A stretch of 64,000 bases of DNA from Linnemannia hyalina (GCA_019671135.1 JAHRHY010000026.1:1-64000); one strand, 5' to 3'. Numbered from the stretch's first letter, positions 1-10,794 are shown. Numbers and translations are program-made. Notes: a model not told the origin generated them from the sequence alone.

Positions 1-1015
1 ACATATATCCATACTTCTTAGAGGTTACCGAATTCCACCAGTGACAATAAGCAAACAGTTTCTCATGTGGAAAATGTACAGCCACCATCGAGGTAATGCA
101 TTTGCACGTTCCTCCCACGCATCTCAAAGGAACATTTAAATGTTTTACATTTCTTCAAGAGATTCTTTGTCTTGTCCATTTCGTCTTGATATGACTGAAG
201 AGATCTCAAAGATGAACCTTCAAACGTCAGCTCGATACGACTATAACCATGCTTTTTATATTTTTTAACTCGTCGTCCAAATGCTGTTTCTTTCTCCACC
301 AAATCCTCCAAACGTGAACCAAGGCTCTTTCGCACCTCGGCACTTTCCAAAATCTGGACAAATTTGTTATACACCTTATATCGGATATTCTTTGTATCCC
401 CTTTTCGACCTCTCCATGAAATACAATGATGTCCTACTCTTCCCACATCATCGACAATTTTTGTAGTTTTCGTTTGTTTTAGCAATCTCTCCACGTGCAG
501 TCGTGTGGTAATACGCGTACAATCATAGGCAAAGTCTATGTCATGTAAAGCAATGCCGCTCTCGTTCAAGCTAGACAACATGTTCGCCAAAATTGGCACA
601 ACAATCTTTGCACGGGAAAAATCTAAAGAAACCTTGATGGCAATAAATCCCTGTTGGTATTCTTTCCAACAAACAACTTTCTATGGCGTTTGACCATGCG
701 CGGAGAAAATAGTTATCATCCATTTTAACCTGCCTAGCATCGACCAACTTTACAGATTCCACATTTAAATCGGTGGGTTAAATGCATCGCGCAGTTCAGC
801 AATGTATTTTCCAATTGCTGTACCTTTAGTGGTATCGTCAGCAAAGTTATATATACCCCAAAAGATGATGGAATCGCAAAAGAGTTTCGAGAATTTGGTG
901 AATCCTTTTCTCTCCACACTGCCAAATGGTGCTGACTGTAGATTACCCACATTTGACAGCAAGTGGGAAACTTCGTTGATGGCTTTGTTTATCAGAGATT
1001 CTTTTTTGGCGACAT
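1..1015 (-). pseudogene. B0 copy of the large family-B partner protein, 5' part, frameshifted
   Basis: This is the amino-terminal portion of the 567-aa family-B protein that is intact at 56332-58035. Compared with that copy it has several single-base losses, for example near 100, 117, 667, 710 and 775, and a change just after the start codon (rc ATG at 1013-1015), so no continuous frame survives. The stretch 63-599 still reads cleanly through the conserved HDIDFAYDC and VYNKF motifs. Most lost bases lie in short homopolymers, so sequencing error is an alternative to real decay. The gene runs off the left window edge. Confidence 0.8.
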
Positions 1016-1060
1016 AATAAAAGGTATACTTAGGTTTTAAAAAGTCTATAATTTAGGTCG

Positions 1061-1332
1061 TCATTTTTTTCTAAGCATATATTCACCAGCGTCTTTCTTG
1101 GTAAGTAATCCATCTGCACGTATTTTGTCACGTAGGAGTTGATAAGATGCCTCTAATAACTTTTTTATGCCGTTAGTGCCAAATATAGTGGCATCTTGTG
1201 GAAAGAGGTTACGATGATAATCTAAAATTCATCCAAATAGACAAACATACACAATTCCAGATTCTTCTCATAAATAAAATCTGCAACAACTTCCTGCTGG
1301 CGTGCTTTGGTTAAACGTGTAGGCCTGGGCAT
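1061..1332 (-). pseudogene. B0 copy of the 90-aa family-B protein, one frameshift
   Basis: The sequence is nearly identical to the intact 90-aa gene at 10795-11067, but it is 272 nt long instead of 273 because one A is missing from a run near 1225, which breaks the frame. It sits upstream of the B0 large gene, in the same order as in the complete B copies. No known domain is recognised. Confidence 0.75.
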
Positions 1333-1519
1333 GATATATTTGCGGCGATAAGACGTCCAGATGCTCATCCCGCTATATACTTATTTGTCAATTACTCCCT
1401 TGAATAGATACAACTTGACATCTATATTAGATATTGTTGTGTATACCCTCAAACACAAACATTGAGAGAAATATTCCCGGAAAAAAACGTGGTATATCAA
1501 GTATCAAGAGATCACCATT
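1333..1519. promoter_or_regulatory. B0 divergent intergenic region cut by B1
   Basis: This matches 11068-11250, the spacer between the 90-aa gene (minus) and the 130-aa gene (plus) of a complete B element. It stops about 15 bp before where the 130-aa ATG should be, at the exact end of B1 (GGGAATCGTC). B1 therefore inserted into, or recombined at, the promoter of B0's 130-aa gene. Confidence 0.6.
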
Positions 1520-1832
1520 GGGAATCGTCTTGGGTCGAATAGATGAATATGTTATGGAATACCAATGGAGGTTGCAAGAATTTGTACAGACATTATGGAA
1601 GGAGTTTTTAAAAAGATAACAAATACATCTATAAAGATACATATACAAAAGCAAAAGAATCCAAATGGACATAGTTATCTAGCAGTATTACAAGAGCAAA
1701 ACGTAAGGAGAGAGTATCAACATAAACATATTTTACATATCGGTAATCGGGCAGGACAAAAAGGTTGGAGCGCTTTTTTTGGGCGAGGGAGTACACCTGT
1801 TTTCTCGTCTTTTGTTAAGCTATGCCCACCAT
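1520..1832. repeat. B1 left terminal inverted repeat
   Basis: It starts GGGAATCGTC and ends at an inner GCCCACCAT, and is the inverted counterpart of 11835-12151. It is 313 bp against 317-319 bp in other copies because of a few one-base losses, the same kind seen in the neighbouring B0 fragment. Confidence 0.85.
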
Positions 1833-1919
1833 GTCTTAATATGACATATCTGGGGAATTCTAGGGAATAATTGACATAATTACGTGTGTATAATCCCTAT
1901 TTTTGCAGAAAACGACATT

Positions 1920-3200
1920 ATGGAGACTGATACCATCGTAAACCCTACGCCAAAGAAACTTGCACGGCTGCTTGATAATCTGTTGGAGAACGAATGGGGA
2001 TTTCTTGATGAACCGTGGCCAATGTGCCCAAAGGTCAAGACATTTCATCGTTCAGAGTTGAAACCAATTGCAAGAATACAGGATATGAAAAAGGTGTTGA
2101 TGAAGAGACTTGGAGCCATACCAGTGTTTTTCTTTCTATCTACCATCTGGAGTAAACACTATTTCCCTGGTCCATATAACGCACTTGAGAAAGGAATTGC
2201 ATTCTTGTACTTTTTCGTCGCTGGAGAGACTATGGATTCCATGGCACAGTATATGCCAAAGTCCACATTCCATTTGATATACAGCACATTCGTCAAGGTG
2301 GAACGTGCATTATTTGAGAAGGAGATTACACGCTGTTTTGCATCTATGTTCTCTTCGTTGGAAATTCGTATTCGAACAGCCAATTGGAAAAATCCCCCAA
2401 TGTTCAAGCATGTAACTCTCTACTTGGATGGTCATGACTCTCGAGCAACATATGGGGAAGATAAAGCAGCAATGTATTCTTATAAGTTAAAGAAATCGGG
2501 TTTGAGAACGCAAGTGGCCATCGATGCCAATGGAATGGTTCTCTTTGTATCCAAATCAGCGTCATGTCGTGATAACAACGATGGGAAAATGTTACAAGAG
2601 ATGGGCATTGGCAAGAAGATGGACAGCATGGACTGTATTGCTCTCGATGGAGGATATACACAATACATTGGCGATATTGTGGAAAAAGAAAAGTTGGACG
2701 AGCGTAACTTCTGTTTTCCCATCCGTAAGAAACGACTACAGCAACTCCACGAAGAGGAATCCAACTTTAATGCTATGTTTGGTGGATTTCGATCTACGTC
2801 AGAGGCTGTCTTTGGTGATCTCATGAAAACATTCGCCAAGTTTAATAACAAGGAGATTGTAAGAGTTGGATCCAAAAAGGAGTTTAATCTTACATTCCGC
2901 CTTTGTCTTCTGTTGCTAAATATTCGCAACTTTGTTAAAGCAGTGGACATCGAAGAGCAGCCACATCATCGTGGATGGATGGAAGAAGGAGTAGATTATC
3001 CACGAGAAAGGCAACTTGTCCCAGAGTTAACTCAAACCGTTACAGTACAAAACAAACTGGAAAATGGTCTTGAGTTACAAAGAATGCAAGAGAAATTTGT
3101 AGGAATAGATGTTGCTTCAGATGATGATGATGAACAAACGTCAAATAAGGATGATGACGAGGAAATGTCAAACCACGAAGATGATAATACCAGTCTATAA
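1920..3200 (+). CDS. DDE transposase, PIF/Harbinger-like (family B, B1 copy)
   Basis: The 426-aa product is a probable nuclear transposase that cuts and joins the element ends. The catalytic triad proposed from alignment with the A and C proteins is D170 (in LDGHD), D243 (in ALDGGY) and E295 (in FRSTSE), the layout of DDE_Tnp_4 proteins. Between the two Asp lies the conserved block MYSYKLKKSGLRTQV. The carboxyl end is acidic (Asp/Glu runs). I chose the ATG at 1920 rather than the in-frame one at 1884 because the MET start gives the same N-terminal layout as the other families. It converges on the partner gene with 35 bp between stops. Intact and almost identical to 55016-56296. 3-bp TSDs fit the superfamily. 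Confidence 0.85.
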   Translation: METDTIVNPTPKKLARLLDNLLENEWGFLDEPWPMCPKVKTFHRSELKPIARIQDMKKVLMKRLGAIPVFFFLSTIWSKHYFPGPYNALEKGIAFLYFFVAGETMDSMAQYMPKSTFHLIYSTFVKVERALFEKEITRCFASMFSSLEIRIRTANWKNPPMFKHVTLYLDGHDSRATYGEDKAAMYSYKLKKSGLRTQVAIDANGMVLFVSKSASCRDNNDGKMLQEMGIGKKMDSMDCIALDGGYTQYIGDIVEKEKLDERNFCFPIRKKRLQQLHEEESNFNAMFGGFRSTSEAVFGDLMKTFAKFNNKEIVRVGSKKEFNLTFRLCLLLLNIRNFVKAVDIEEQPHHRGWMEEGVDYPRERQLVPELTQTVTVQNKLENGLELQRMQEKFVGIDVASDDDDEQTSNKDDDEEMSNHEDDNTSL

Positions 3201-3235
3201 TTAACAAAAGTCTTTCCAAAGTTTTTAAAAACCTC
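3201..3235. terminator. Shared 3' gap of the convergent B genes with TTTTTAAAAA palindrome
   Basis: The two stop codons are only 35 bp apart, and the gap holds a self-complementary T5A5 motif. A signal read in both directions here could end both transcripts. The same layout occurs at 52037-52071, 56297-56331 and in family C. Function is inferred from position only. Confidence 0.4.
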
Positions 3236-3938
3236 TCAAACGCGCTCGCACTTCATATCAAGTATATTATGTGAATTAACCACTCTAATCGCTCGAAATG
3301 TCATGAACGGCACACCTTTCACACTACCAATTCTCTGTAGACCTTGAAGATGCTCCACACGCCATGGTGTCCAAATCTTTGCCAACGATTTTCCTGCGCG
3401 CACCTTTATGCCACATGCTGTAATAAAATGCCAACGATGTTCAGAACGAAATTCTTTGAGACCGGCCGCTACAATGGTATACTCCTCATCAGGCTTTAGA
3501 ATTCGGTCGGCTGCAGTATACATCGAAACATGAATAGTTTTCAGATGTAATACATTTGTATCTACTGTATCTTCATCATATTCGAAGATATCTGCAAGTG
3601 GGGCACTATACCTGTTATGAACACGCTTTGGCCAGGCAATAGAGATGTTGTCAACTTCCACAATTCCAACTTTGCTAAATTTACGAATGACGTTAGAAGA
3701 TGCATCCCTCGAAGGAAACATTCCTTTTTGCGAGCCAGCAACTAGCGTGATGGCAGTACATCCAGGCTCGCGCTTAAATGTCCTTATTTCGCCCAAAATA
3801 ACTTCATCTTTCCCATTTACCTCTTCTACATGTCCTTCCACAAAATATATAGGTCTATCGTTAAAGGAATAGTTAGCCAGCAAAAGTGTAATAAGCTCGG
3901 GGTTCTTAAAGTTTTGCCACATATATCCATACTTCTTA
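3236..3938 (-). pseudogene. B1 large partner protein, 3' part, split by A1
   Basis: This encodes the last ~235 residues of the 567-aa family-B protein, including ANYSFNDRPIYF, CTAITLVAGSQKGM and GIVEVDN. The frame is intact up to the A1 insertion, where the host triplet TTA is duplicated at 3936-3938 and 9746-9748. Removing A1 and one TTA would restore the continuous frame seen at 56332-58035, so the gene was broken only by this recent insertion. Confidence 0.85.
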
Positions 3939-4433
3939 GGAGGCCTTTCACGTCCAAGTTATCATATGGTGTTTGTTACATCTCTGTAGATCTCGACAAT
4001 ATCCATAGCGACTATGGGATGAGAATGTATATATGATACCAAGCATATAAGACAACCATTGTAACATTTTTTGTTTAACTATCCTACTAAACACCAACCT
4101 ATTCTCCAAACAACAAAGTCTTCTTATTTTTCGCACACCACACTCTTGAATATGTCCATCTACTATTAACCTGTAACCCTCACTGCAAGATTCGCCAGAG
4201 TAGTTCTTGTATGTCATCATCTAAAGCACTTGTACTCTCAACTGTATCTTTGGGGCGAAATACAGGGGAGAGATTACATTTTAAAAAAACATGTGCTGTC
4301 TATTGCTATTTTATTCTGTGTTCTGTTGCCCACTATGAAGAGATATGTCAGTTATGGAAGTAAACACTCCGTTCCTTGGGCTTTGGATATTTTTTATATG
4401 CCTTTTTATATCCTCTGCACATGAAGGGGCCGC
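3939..4433 (+). repeat. A1 left 495-bp terminal direct repeat
   Basis: It is identical by eye to 9251-9745. Its two ends form a weak inverted match (GGAGGCCTTTCACG against GCGGCCCCTTCATG, 9 of 14). The small ORFs inside (90 and 64 codons) change mainly at amino-acid-altering positions between A1 and A2, so I do not treat them as genes. Confidence 0.9.
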
Positions 4434-4594
4434 TACCGAAAAAAATATAAAAATATATTTGTATTCTCAACTATGTGCTTGCTATATGATAGATACCATC
4501 CTACATGCTGTTGTGTATGCAGTTAAGTATAAGCCTTTTTAAAAAATTGTTATTGTTGGTTAACGTCATGACAATCCAATACATAAATATTATT
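4434..4594 (+). promoter_or_regulatory. A1 leader of the DDE gene
   Basis: This A/T-rich 161 bp lies between the left repeat and the transposase ATG. It holds TATA-like runs near 4445-4460 and a TTTTTAAAAAA motif at about 4537. The same leader precedes the A2 gene on the other strand. An in-frame upstream ATG at 4505 exists, but homology starts at 4595. Confidence 0.4.
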
Positions 4595-5884
4595 ATGGAT
4601 CTAACAAAACACTTCCAACAACTGCTTGATGACCATTGGACTTTCCTCAACGCTGGATGGCCAACAATTACACCACGTAATAATCATCGTACTGTAAGCA
4701 AGGAAATTGGGTATATGCCAGAAATAAAAGAAACCCTAAATCGACGCCTTGGTCCTATTCCAGTGTACTTCTTTCTTGTTGACATCTGGCCAAAGGTTAA
4801 GTATCCTGGTCCATACAAAGAAGTGGAGAAAGGTCTTTTAATGCTCTATCATCTTGTCAAAGGACTGTCTATGGAAGCAATGGAACCACACATGCCAAAA
4901 AGTAGTTTTCATGCAATGCACTCTGTGTTTTATAAGAAAGAATATACTTTGCACAACAAGTACATCACCAACTGTATTGCAACAATGTTCTCCACAATTA
5001 AAATACGCCTATTGTCTGCAAAGGAAAAGAATCCTCCATTATTTAAGCATGTTACATTGCATCTTGATGGTCATGATACAAGAGCAACATACAAAGGTGA
5101 GAGCAGTGCTGATATGTACTCTTACAAGCTGAAAAAGTCAGGGTTACGCACACAGGTAGCAATGGATTGTAATGGCATGGCCTTATTTGTCTCCAAATCT
5201 GCATCTTGCAAGAACAATGCTGATGGAACAATGCTGCTAACGATGAAGTTGGACAAGAGAGTGCATGAGATGGATTGCATTGCTCTCGATGGAGGGTATC
5301 CACAGTTCTTAAGGAGGCTTATAGATGAGTCTGATACTCTTAAAGTCCAAAATTTCGCTCATCCATACCGTAAACAGAAGAACAAGGAACTTACACAGGA
5401 AGAAGCGTTATACAATACCACCTTTGGTAGTTTCCGCTCGCAGATGGAATCTCTGTTTGCAGACCTTGGTTCCACATTTGAGAAACACAACAACCGTACT
5501 CCTGTGTTGGTGGATAAGAAACAAACATATAATTTGCAGTTGAAGTTATCTTTGTTACTCTTAAACATGAAAAAGATGGTTGCTTTGTTGAAGATTTCTG
5601 CAGAACCAATTCATACAGCTTGGCTTCGCGAAGGATTCGAGTATCCGACGACAGAGAACGACGTTGAGCAACCAATGGGATATGTTGATGTTGGTGCGCT
5701 AGTGGAGGATGGAAATACAATGGCACAACTCCAGAACAAATTTCTTGGTATTAATCTTCATGGTGATGTTGATGTTAATGTTGATGAGGACACACCAATG
5801 GATCAAGCAGTAATAATGCAACCCGGTCTTTCCATTGAGCTTGGAGGTACGAAGCGACAAATGGATGTTAATGGTAATCTGTAG
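4595..5884 (+). CDS. DDE transposase, PIF/Harbinger-like (family A, A1 copy)
   Basis: The 429-aa product has the proposed triad D158 (LDGHDTR), D232 (ALDGGY) and E285 (FRSQME), with 73 and 52 residues between. The N-terminal 60 residues (HWTFLNAGWP, then RRLGPIPVYFF) match the B, C and D proteins and may bind DNA or other subunits, though no classic helix-turn-helix is obvious. The start at 4595 is where homology to the other families begins; an upstream in-frame ATG adds 30 hydrophobic residues without counterparts. The acidic C-terminal tail differs from the A2 copy. Likely nuclear; presumably acts on the GGAGGCC ends. Confidence 0.85.
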   Translation: MDLTKHFQQLLDDHWTFLNAGWPTITPRNNHRTVSKEIGYMPEIKETLNRRLGPIPVYFFLVDIWPKVKYPGPYKEVEKGLLMLYHLVKGLSMEAMEPHMPKSSFHAMHSVFYKKEYTLHNKYITNCIATMFSTIKIRLLSAKEKNPPLFKHVTLHLDGHDTRATYKGESSADMYSYKLKKSGLRTQVAMDCNGMALFVSKSASCKNNADGTMLLTMKLDKRVHEMDCIALDGGYPQFLRRLIDESDTLKVQNFAHPYRKQKNKELTQEEALYNTTFGSFRSQMESLFADLGSTFEKHNNRTPVLVDKKQTYNLQLKLSLLLLNMKKMVALLKISAEPIHTAWLREGFEYPTTENDVEQPMGYVDVGALVEDGNTMAQLQNKFLGINLHGDVDVNVDEDTPMDQAVIMQPGLSIELGGTKRQMDVNGNL

Positions 5885-6515
5885 ACTTATTGCAGGTTTT
5901 TAAAAGAATAGACATACATGGCCTATTTAGTCAGCTTTAAGATACGGTATTAACTGCCAAGACGCTAATATGCACCGGTATCTATTATTAAAAGCCATGG
6001 TATTATTGTAGTAGATCGGATGCTATTCTATGCTATTCTACAGCATTCCTTTTTATTTAACAAAGAGGATAAACACATGTACAAACCTACGTCATAAAAT
6101 AATACTACATTCTTAACCATTTTTAAACCCCGTCTTTAATGCCAAGCAGTCTTAATAAGCAAGATCTACGTCATACGAGGAACACTACATTATTAACCAC
6201 TTAGATGCCTTTTTAAAACTCTTTTGTTACTAAGCGCCAAGCAGTGCTAATAAGCAAGCGCTATTAATGTCCATTGTGGCAGTGTTCCTGAATTAGTATA
6301 AATAAAGGAGTCCACTTCCCTCTTGCTTAATCTTTATCTAGTAACCAACCAACAATTATCCATATCTATACAACCATCCATACCTATACAACCATCTTTT
6401 ATTGCAATTCTTTATATCAGTGTACTAAGCAGCTGCAATCTACCACACATAAACTGAAAACTCATTCACACCCACCATACCACAAGTACAATCCATATTA
6501 TTCATATCCAAAAAC
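5885..6515 (+). promoter_or_regulatory. Intergenic region and promoter of the A1 zinc-protein gene
   Basis: This 631-bp stretch has no gene. It contains T5A4-like motifs at about 5897, 6121 and 6212, an imperfect duplication of a GCCAAGCAGT..TAATAAGC segment (about 6142 and 6238), and a good TATA box TATAAATAAAGG at 6297-6308. A leader with a repeated CTATACAACCATC follows. The start codon is 208 bp after the TATA box. The A2 copy (20981-21700) keeps this plan and adds a 36-bp tandem duplication near 21400-21470. Confidence 0.55.
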
Positions 6516-8777
6516 ATGAAGTACGTTCAGCTTACAATCGAGCTCATCACCAAGGCCTTTGAGACATTCTCCTCTAAGAAGGGAGTGGAGTTTAACAAGA
6601 AAGATGCAAATAAGATCTTTAAGGCGCTTGATGAGGATGAGGAAGTAGAGAGATACTACTTTTGTGGAGAAAAGTGCACCAAGTCCAAGCGCAAATGCAT
6701 GAAGGAAGTTGATGATGAAGGCATGCATTGTTATGTCCACGATCCTGCGCGCAAGTGTCAAGGCACAACTATTAAGGGTGCTAATTGTGGTAGTGTAGCC
6801 AAACTTGGTCAAACATACTGTGGACGTCATCAAGATCAAGATAGAGGTTATATAAAACGTAGTAACAACAACGCACCTGTCGACAAGCGTACTAAGTCTT
6901 CCAAGGCTTTAAAGAAGACACATACTTCTAAGTTTGTGTCTTCCGATGACGATATGACTTCCGAGGATGAAGAACCAAAGAAGCGAAAGAGAAACAAGCA
7001 GGAGTCATCGGATGAAGAGCCGTCCGATGATGATGATGAAGAAGATATAATTGCCGTCTCCTTTCCGTTGAGTCCAAAGGTAGTTGACATAACGTCCAAG
7101 AAAAATGTACCACTCGCTAATACATGTATATGGACGCGTTATGCAACTAATCCAGCTTTCCTGTATGCAAAAAGCTTTACTGTAAATGGCAAGTACATTA
7201 TTAGGCTAAAGGAAAAGAATCTCTACATTGCATTGTGTCCACCTAAGCTCATGGGCAAGAATCTCCCTGCGCCAGAAATATCTGAGAAAGAGGCACGCAT
7301 ATTGGCCAAGATGGGTCTTCAAGAGGCAACTTCAGCAGATGTAGAAAAAATAGAAGAGTCTTCTGCTGATGAGAATTCTGACGATGATACAGATGATGGT
7401 GATACGTCTGATAATGCTGACTCTGACGATGATTCCTCTAAAGATAAAGACTCTGATGATGGCAAGTCCAATAACAGACCTGATGTAGAATCTGGAGATG
7501 ATACCTCTAAGGATAACCCTGATGAAAAACTATCTCATAAAAAGCCATCTAAGGATGATGAGAAGAAGACTTCTCGAAAGAAAAGGCATTCAGAGATGCC
7601 CAAAAATGCAGAGCCATCTTCTAATGTAGATGTTTCTAAGGATGAAAAAGATGAACACACATTTGCACTGGCCACAACGGTGCGTAACATTAGATCAGAG
7701 AAAGACATACCACTTGCAAAGGATGGAGGATGGATGGTTCATCCTAATAACGACATGCTTGAGTATGCAACTAACTTTACGATGAAGGCTAAGTACATTG
7801 TCAAGCTATGTGGAAAGAATACATACGTTGGCCTGTTTACGCTTGATCATCTGCGTGGCGGTGGTGATGTTCCAGAGATGGATATCTTGGAACGCTCCAT
7901 GCTTAGCAAGATGAAACTTCAAGAAATGTCTGATGAAGAGAGAAAGATGCTTTTCAACGAGGAGGTCGAAGTAGAAGAGGAACTACCAGTGGAAGGACCG
8001 ACAGATATATCCAAGATGAAATGGAAAAGGTTTCACAAGCAGCAATTGGAGTATTCCAAGAATGTACTTGTAAATGGAAAGCACATTCTCAAGATCCGCA
8101 AGCAAAACATTGTAGTTGGCTTGGTGACTGATGACCACATTAGTGCAGAGAATGTCGACTATGATAATCTTAACCAAAAGGAAAAAGAAAAGATCTTCGC
8201 TATGGGCTTTAAGCCACAATGGTCTAAGGATAGGTCGACAGAGAAAGGTGAACCGGTAGAAAAAATAGATGATGAGGTGCAAGAGTCGAATATTAAGGAA
8301 ACTTTAGATGAACTTGTAGAAAAAGTAGATGATGAGGTGCAAGAGTCGGATGTTAAGAAAACTCTAGAAGATGGTGGACCTATGGAAAGCGAAAATGTGA
8401 ATGCCTCAAGTGTTTACACTACAAAAGACCATCATGATTTTCTGAAGGCAATGGGAGAAGTATATAGCAAAATAACAGCTATCGAAGAAGAACTCCGCGA
8501 GGAATACGTTTCGGCAGATGGTAATGCAGAAGAAAAAGAACTAATTTTTCACCTAGGTTTGTTGGAGAAAGATTATTCCAACTACGAAACATGGCACATG
8601 GATAAGTTTGGTTCCCGCGAACCACATTCCGATATATTATGTAAGTTTGCAAAAGAAGGATCTAACAACAGAAAAACCATAGTGCAAAGTGTATTAGATA
8701 GTATTCAAGCCAAAGAGAAAAGTACGATGGAAGAAAAGAAGCCTCTTGAAGTAACATTTGAGACCGCAGAAGAGTAG
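6516..8777 (+). CDS. Zinc-binding acidic repeat-module protein (family A, A1 copy)
   Basis: I do not recognise this 753-aa protein. Residues 54-75 and 81-105 form two tandem C-C-C-x2-H motifs (C54, C61, C72, H75; C81, C91, C102, H105), likely zinc sites. A basic KKRKRNK at about 155-161 could be a nuclear signal. Three diverged copies of a ~64-residue module follow at about 205-269, 406-469 and 503-565, each with an initial W, a [YF]A/S-N/K segment, GKxIxKL, a [V/I]GL/AL strand and a closing MG/MK-[LF]. They are separated by Asp/Ser/Lys-rich linkers. The tail has two 20-residue VEK-DDEVQES repeats and a predicted helical end unlike A2. It may bind element ends or chromatin (inference). Confidence 0.75.
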   Translation: MKYVQLTIELITKAFETFSSKKGVEFNKKDANKIFKALDEDEEVERYYFCGEKCTKSKRKCMKEVDDEGMHCYVHDPARKCQGTTIKGANCGSVAKLGQTYCGRHQDQDRGYIKRSNNNAPVDKRTKSSKALKKTHTSKFVSSDDDMTSEDEEPKKRKRNKQESSDEEPSDDDDEEDIIAVSFPLSPKVVDITSKKNVPLANTCIWTRYATNPAFLYAKSFTVNGKYIIRLKEKNLYIALCPPKLMGKNLPAPEISEKEARILAKMGLQEATSADVEKIEESSADENSDDDTDDGDTSDNADSDDDSSKDKDSDDGKSNNRPDVESGDDTSKDNPDEKLSHKKPSKDDEKKTSRKKRHSEMPKNAEPSSNVDVSKDEKDEHTFALATTVRNIRSEKDIPLAKDGGWMVHPNNDMLEYATNFTMKAKYIVKLCGKNTYVGLFTLDHLRGGGDVPEMDILERSMLSKMKLQEMSDEERKMLFNEEVEVEEELPVEGPTDISKMKWKRFHKQQLEYSKNVLVNGKHILKIRKQNIVVGLVTDDHISAENVDYDNLNQKEKEKIFAMGFKPQWSKDRSTEKGEPVEKIDDEVQESNIKETLDELVEKVDDEVQESDVKKTLEDGGPMESENVNASSVYTTKDHHDFLKAMGEVYSKITAIEEELREEYVSADGNAEEKELIFHLGLLEKDYSNYETWHMDKFGSREPHSDILCKFAKEGSNNRKTIVQSVLDSIQAKEKSTMEEKKPLEVTFETAEE

Positions 8778-9250
8778 ATCAAGAATTTTAAAAACTGTAG
8801 ATATACCACTTGCACAAATAAAGCTTTTATATATGGAATACACATGTAATATTATCCTCGTCCCTTCCAATGAGATTCACCAGATATATTACCCATCTTT
8901 TTAAAAACTTCCACCATCCTTTGCACAATTTACAATATTTCTTTCTTGATCACAGTGGTGTTTATCCACAATCTACTTATATTTAACATTACGAAAATTA
9001 CAATAACTATATCTAATATGTTCTACAATGCATGCACTCTTTATGACATTTATTTTTTCACCATTGGCATATTTACCAACGATCTGTATAGGAGGCCGCA
9101 TATCAACAAATATTATAACAATCGTAACTTCCTACAAAGTATGTTACATCAAACATTATAAAAACCACGATAACTTCATCTGAGACGTTCCACAATGCAT
9201 GCACCCTCACCATTATTGCATTACCCATATTTTTTTAAAACATTCACCTA
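8778..9250. other. Non-coding 3' region of A1
   Basis: I see no gene here. It holds a likely poly(A) signal AATAAA at 8817-8822, T/A palindromic motifs at about 8788, 8900 and 9232, and A/T-rich sequence up to the right repeat. The last bases before the repeat are CACCTA, the same as in A2. Confidence 0.5.
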
Positions 9251-9745
9251 GGAGGCCTTTCACGTCCAAGTTATCATATGGTGTTTGTTACATCTCTGTA
9301 GATCTCGACAATATCCATAGCGACTATGGGATGAGAATGTATATATGATACCAAGCATATAAGACAACCATTGTAACATTTTTTGTTTAACTATCCTACT
9401 AAACACCAACCTATTCTCCAAACAACAAAGTCTTCTTATTTTTCGCACACCACACTCTTGAATATGTCCATCTACTATTAACCTGTAACCCTCACTGCAA
9501 GATTCGCCAGAGTAGTTCTTGTATGTCATCATCTAAAGCACTTGTACTCTCAACTGTATCTTTGGGGCGAAATACAGGGGAGAGATTACATTTTAAAAAA
9601 ACATGTGCTGTCTATTGCTATTTTATTCTGTGTTCTGTTGCCCACTATGAAGAGATATGTCAGTTATGGAAGTAAACACTCCGTTCCTTGGGCTTTGGAT
9701 ATTTTTTATATGCCTTTTTATATCCTCTGCACATGAAGGGGCCGC
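9251..9745 (+). repeat. A1 right 495-bp terminal direct repeat
   Basis: A same-orientation copy of 3939-4433, preceded by CTA on the inside and followed by the TTA target duplication on the outside. Confidence 0.9.
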
Positions 9746-10749
9746 TTAGAGGTTACCGAATTCCACCAGTGACAATAAGCAAACAGTTTCTCATGTGGAA
9801 AATGTACAGCCACCATCGAGGTAATGCATTTTGCACGTTCCTCCCACTGCATCTCAAAGGAACATTTAAATGTTTTACATTTCTTCAAGAGATTCTTTGT
9901 CTTGTCCATTTCGTCTTGATATGACTGAAGAGATCTCAAAGATGAACCTTCAAACGTCAGCTCGATACGACTATAACCATGCTTTTTATATTTTTTAACT
10001 CGTCGTCCAAATGCTGTTTCTTTCTCCACCAAATCCTCCAAACGTGAACCAAGGCTCTTTCGCACCTCGGCACTTTCCAAAATCTGGACAAATTTGTTAT
10101 ACACCTTATATCGGATATTCTTTGTATCCCCTTTTCGACCTCTCCATGAAATACAATGATGTCCTACTCTTCCCACATCATCGACAATTTTTGTAGTTTT
10201 CGTTTGTTTTAGCAATCTCTCCACGTGCAGTCGTGTGGTAATACGTGTACAATCATAGGCAAAGTCTATGTCATGTAAAGCAATGCCGCTCTCGTTCAAG
10301 CTAGACAACATGTTCGTCAAAATTGGCACAACAATCTTTGCACGGGAAAAATCTAAAGAAACCTTGATGGCAATAAATCCCTGTTGGTATTCTTTTCCAA
10401 CAAACAACTTTCTATGGCGTTTGACCATGCGCGGAGAAAAATAGTTATCATCCATTTTAACCTGCCTAGCATCGACCAACTTTACAGATTCCACATTTAA
10501 ATCGGTGTGGTTAAATGCATCGCGCAGTTCAGCAATGTACTTTCCAATTGCTGTACCTTTAGTGGTATCGTCAGCAAAGTTATATATACCCCAAAAGATG
10601 ATGGAATCGCAAAAGAGTTTGGAGAATTTGGTGAATCCTTTTCTCTCCACACTGCCAAATGGTGCTGACTGTAGATTACCCACATTTGACAGCAAATGGG
10701 AAATTTCGTTGATGGCTTTGTTTATCAGAGATTCTTTTGTTGGCGACAT
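9746..10749 (-). pseudogene. B1 large partner protein, 5' part, split by A1
   Basis: This encodes residues 1 to ~334 of the 567-aa family-B protein with an intact frame from the ATG at 10747-10749. It includes FCDSIIFWG, HDIDFAYDC, VGHHCISW, the VYNKF block and RIELTF, and ends at WNSVTSK where A1 enters. The frame then runs a few codons into the A1 repeat, giving a 343-codon chimeric ORF of no evident meaning. Confidence 0.85.
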
Positions 10750-10794
10750 AATAAAAGGTATACTTAGGTTTTAAAAAGTCTATAATTTAGGTCG

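Larger units (their letters stand above)
3939..9745 (+). mobile_element. A1: family-A DDE element with long terminal direct repeats
   Basis: The 5807-bp unit begins GGAGGCC and ends GGGGCCGC, with a 3-bp TSD (TTA at 3936-3938 and 9746-9748). The uninterrupted site is readable at about 57030. It is bounded by two 495-bp repeats in the same orientation that look identical to each other. Inside are a DDE transposase and a zinc-binding acidic protein, both on the plus strand. No reverse transcriptase is present, so the LTR-like structure is not explained by a retroelement coding set. Confidence 0.9.

Noticed and set aside
1885..1920. A spliced 5' exon before the family-B DDE gene (TTTTTGCAG just before the ATG)
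   Set aside because: A 3' splice-like sequence is present, but no convincing donor or branch site is visible upstream, and the ATG that follows gives the homologous N-terminus without splicing.
3948..4424. 90- and 64-codon ORFs inside each 495-bp family-A repeat
   Set aside because: Between A1 and A2 most differences alter the amino acid, and no motif is seen; they behave as non-coding DNA. The 64-codon ORF has a hydrophobic stretch, but conservation is only that of the repeat.
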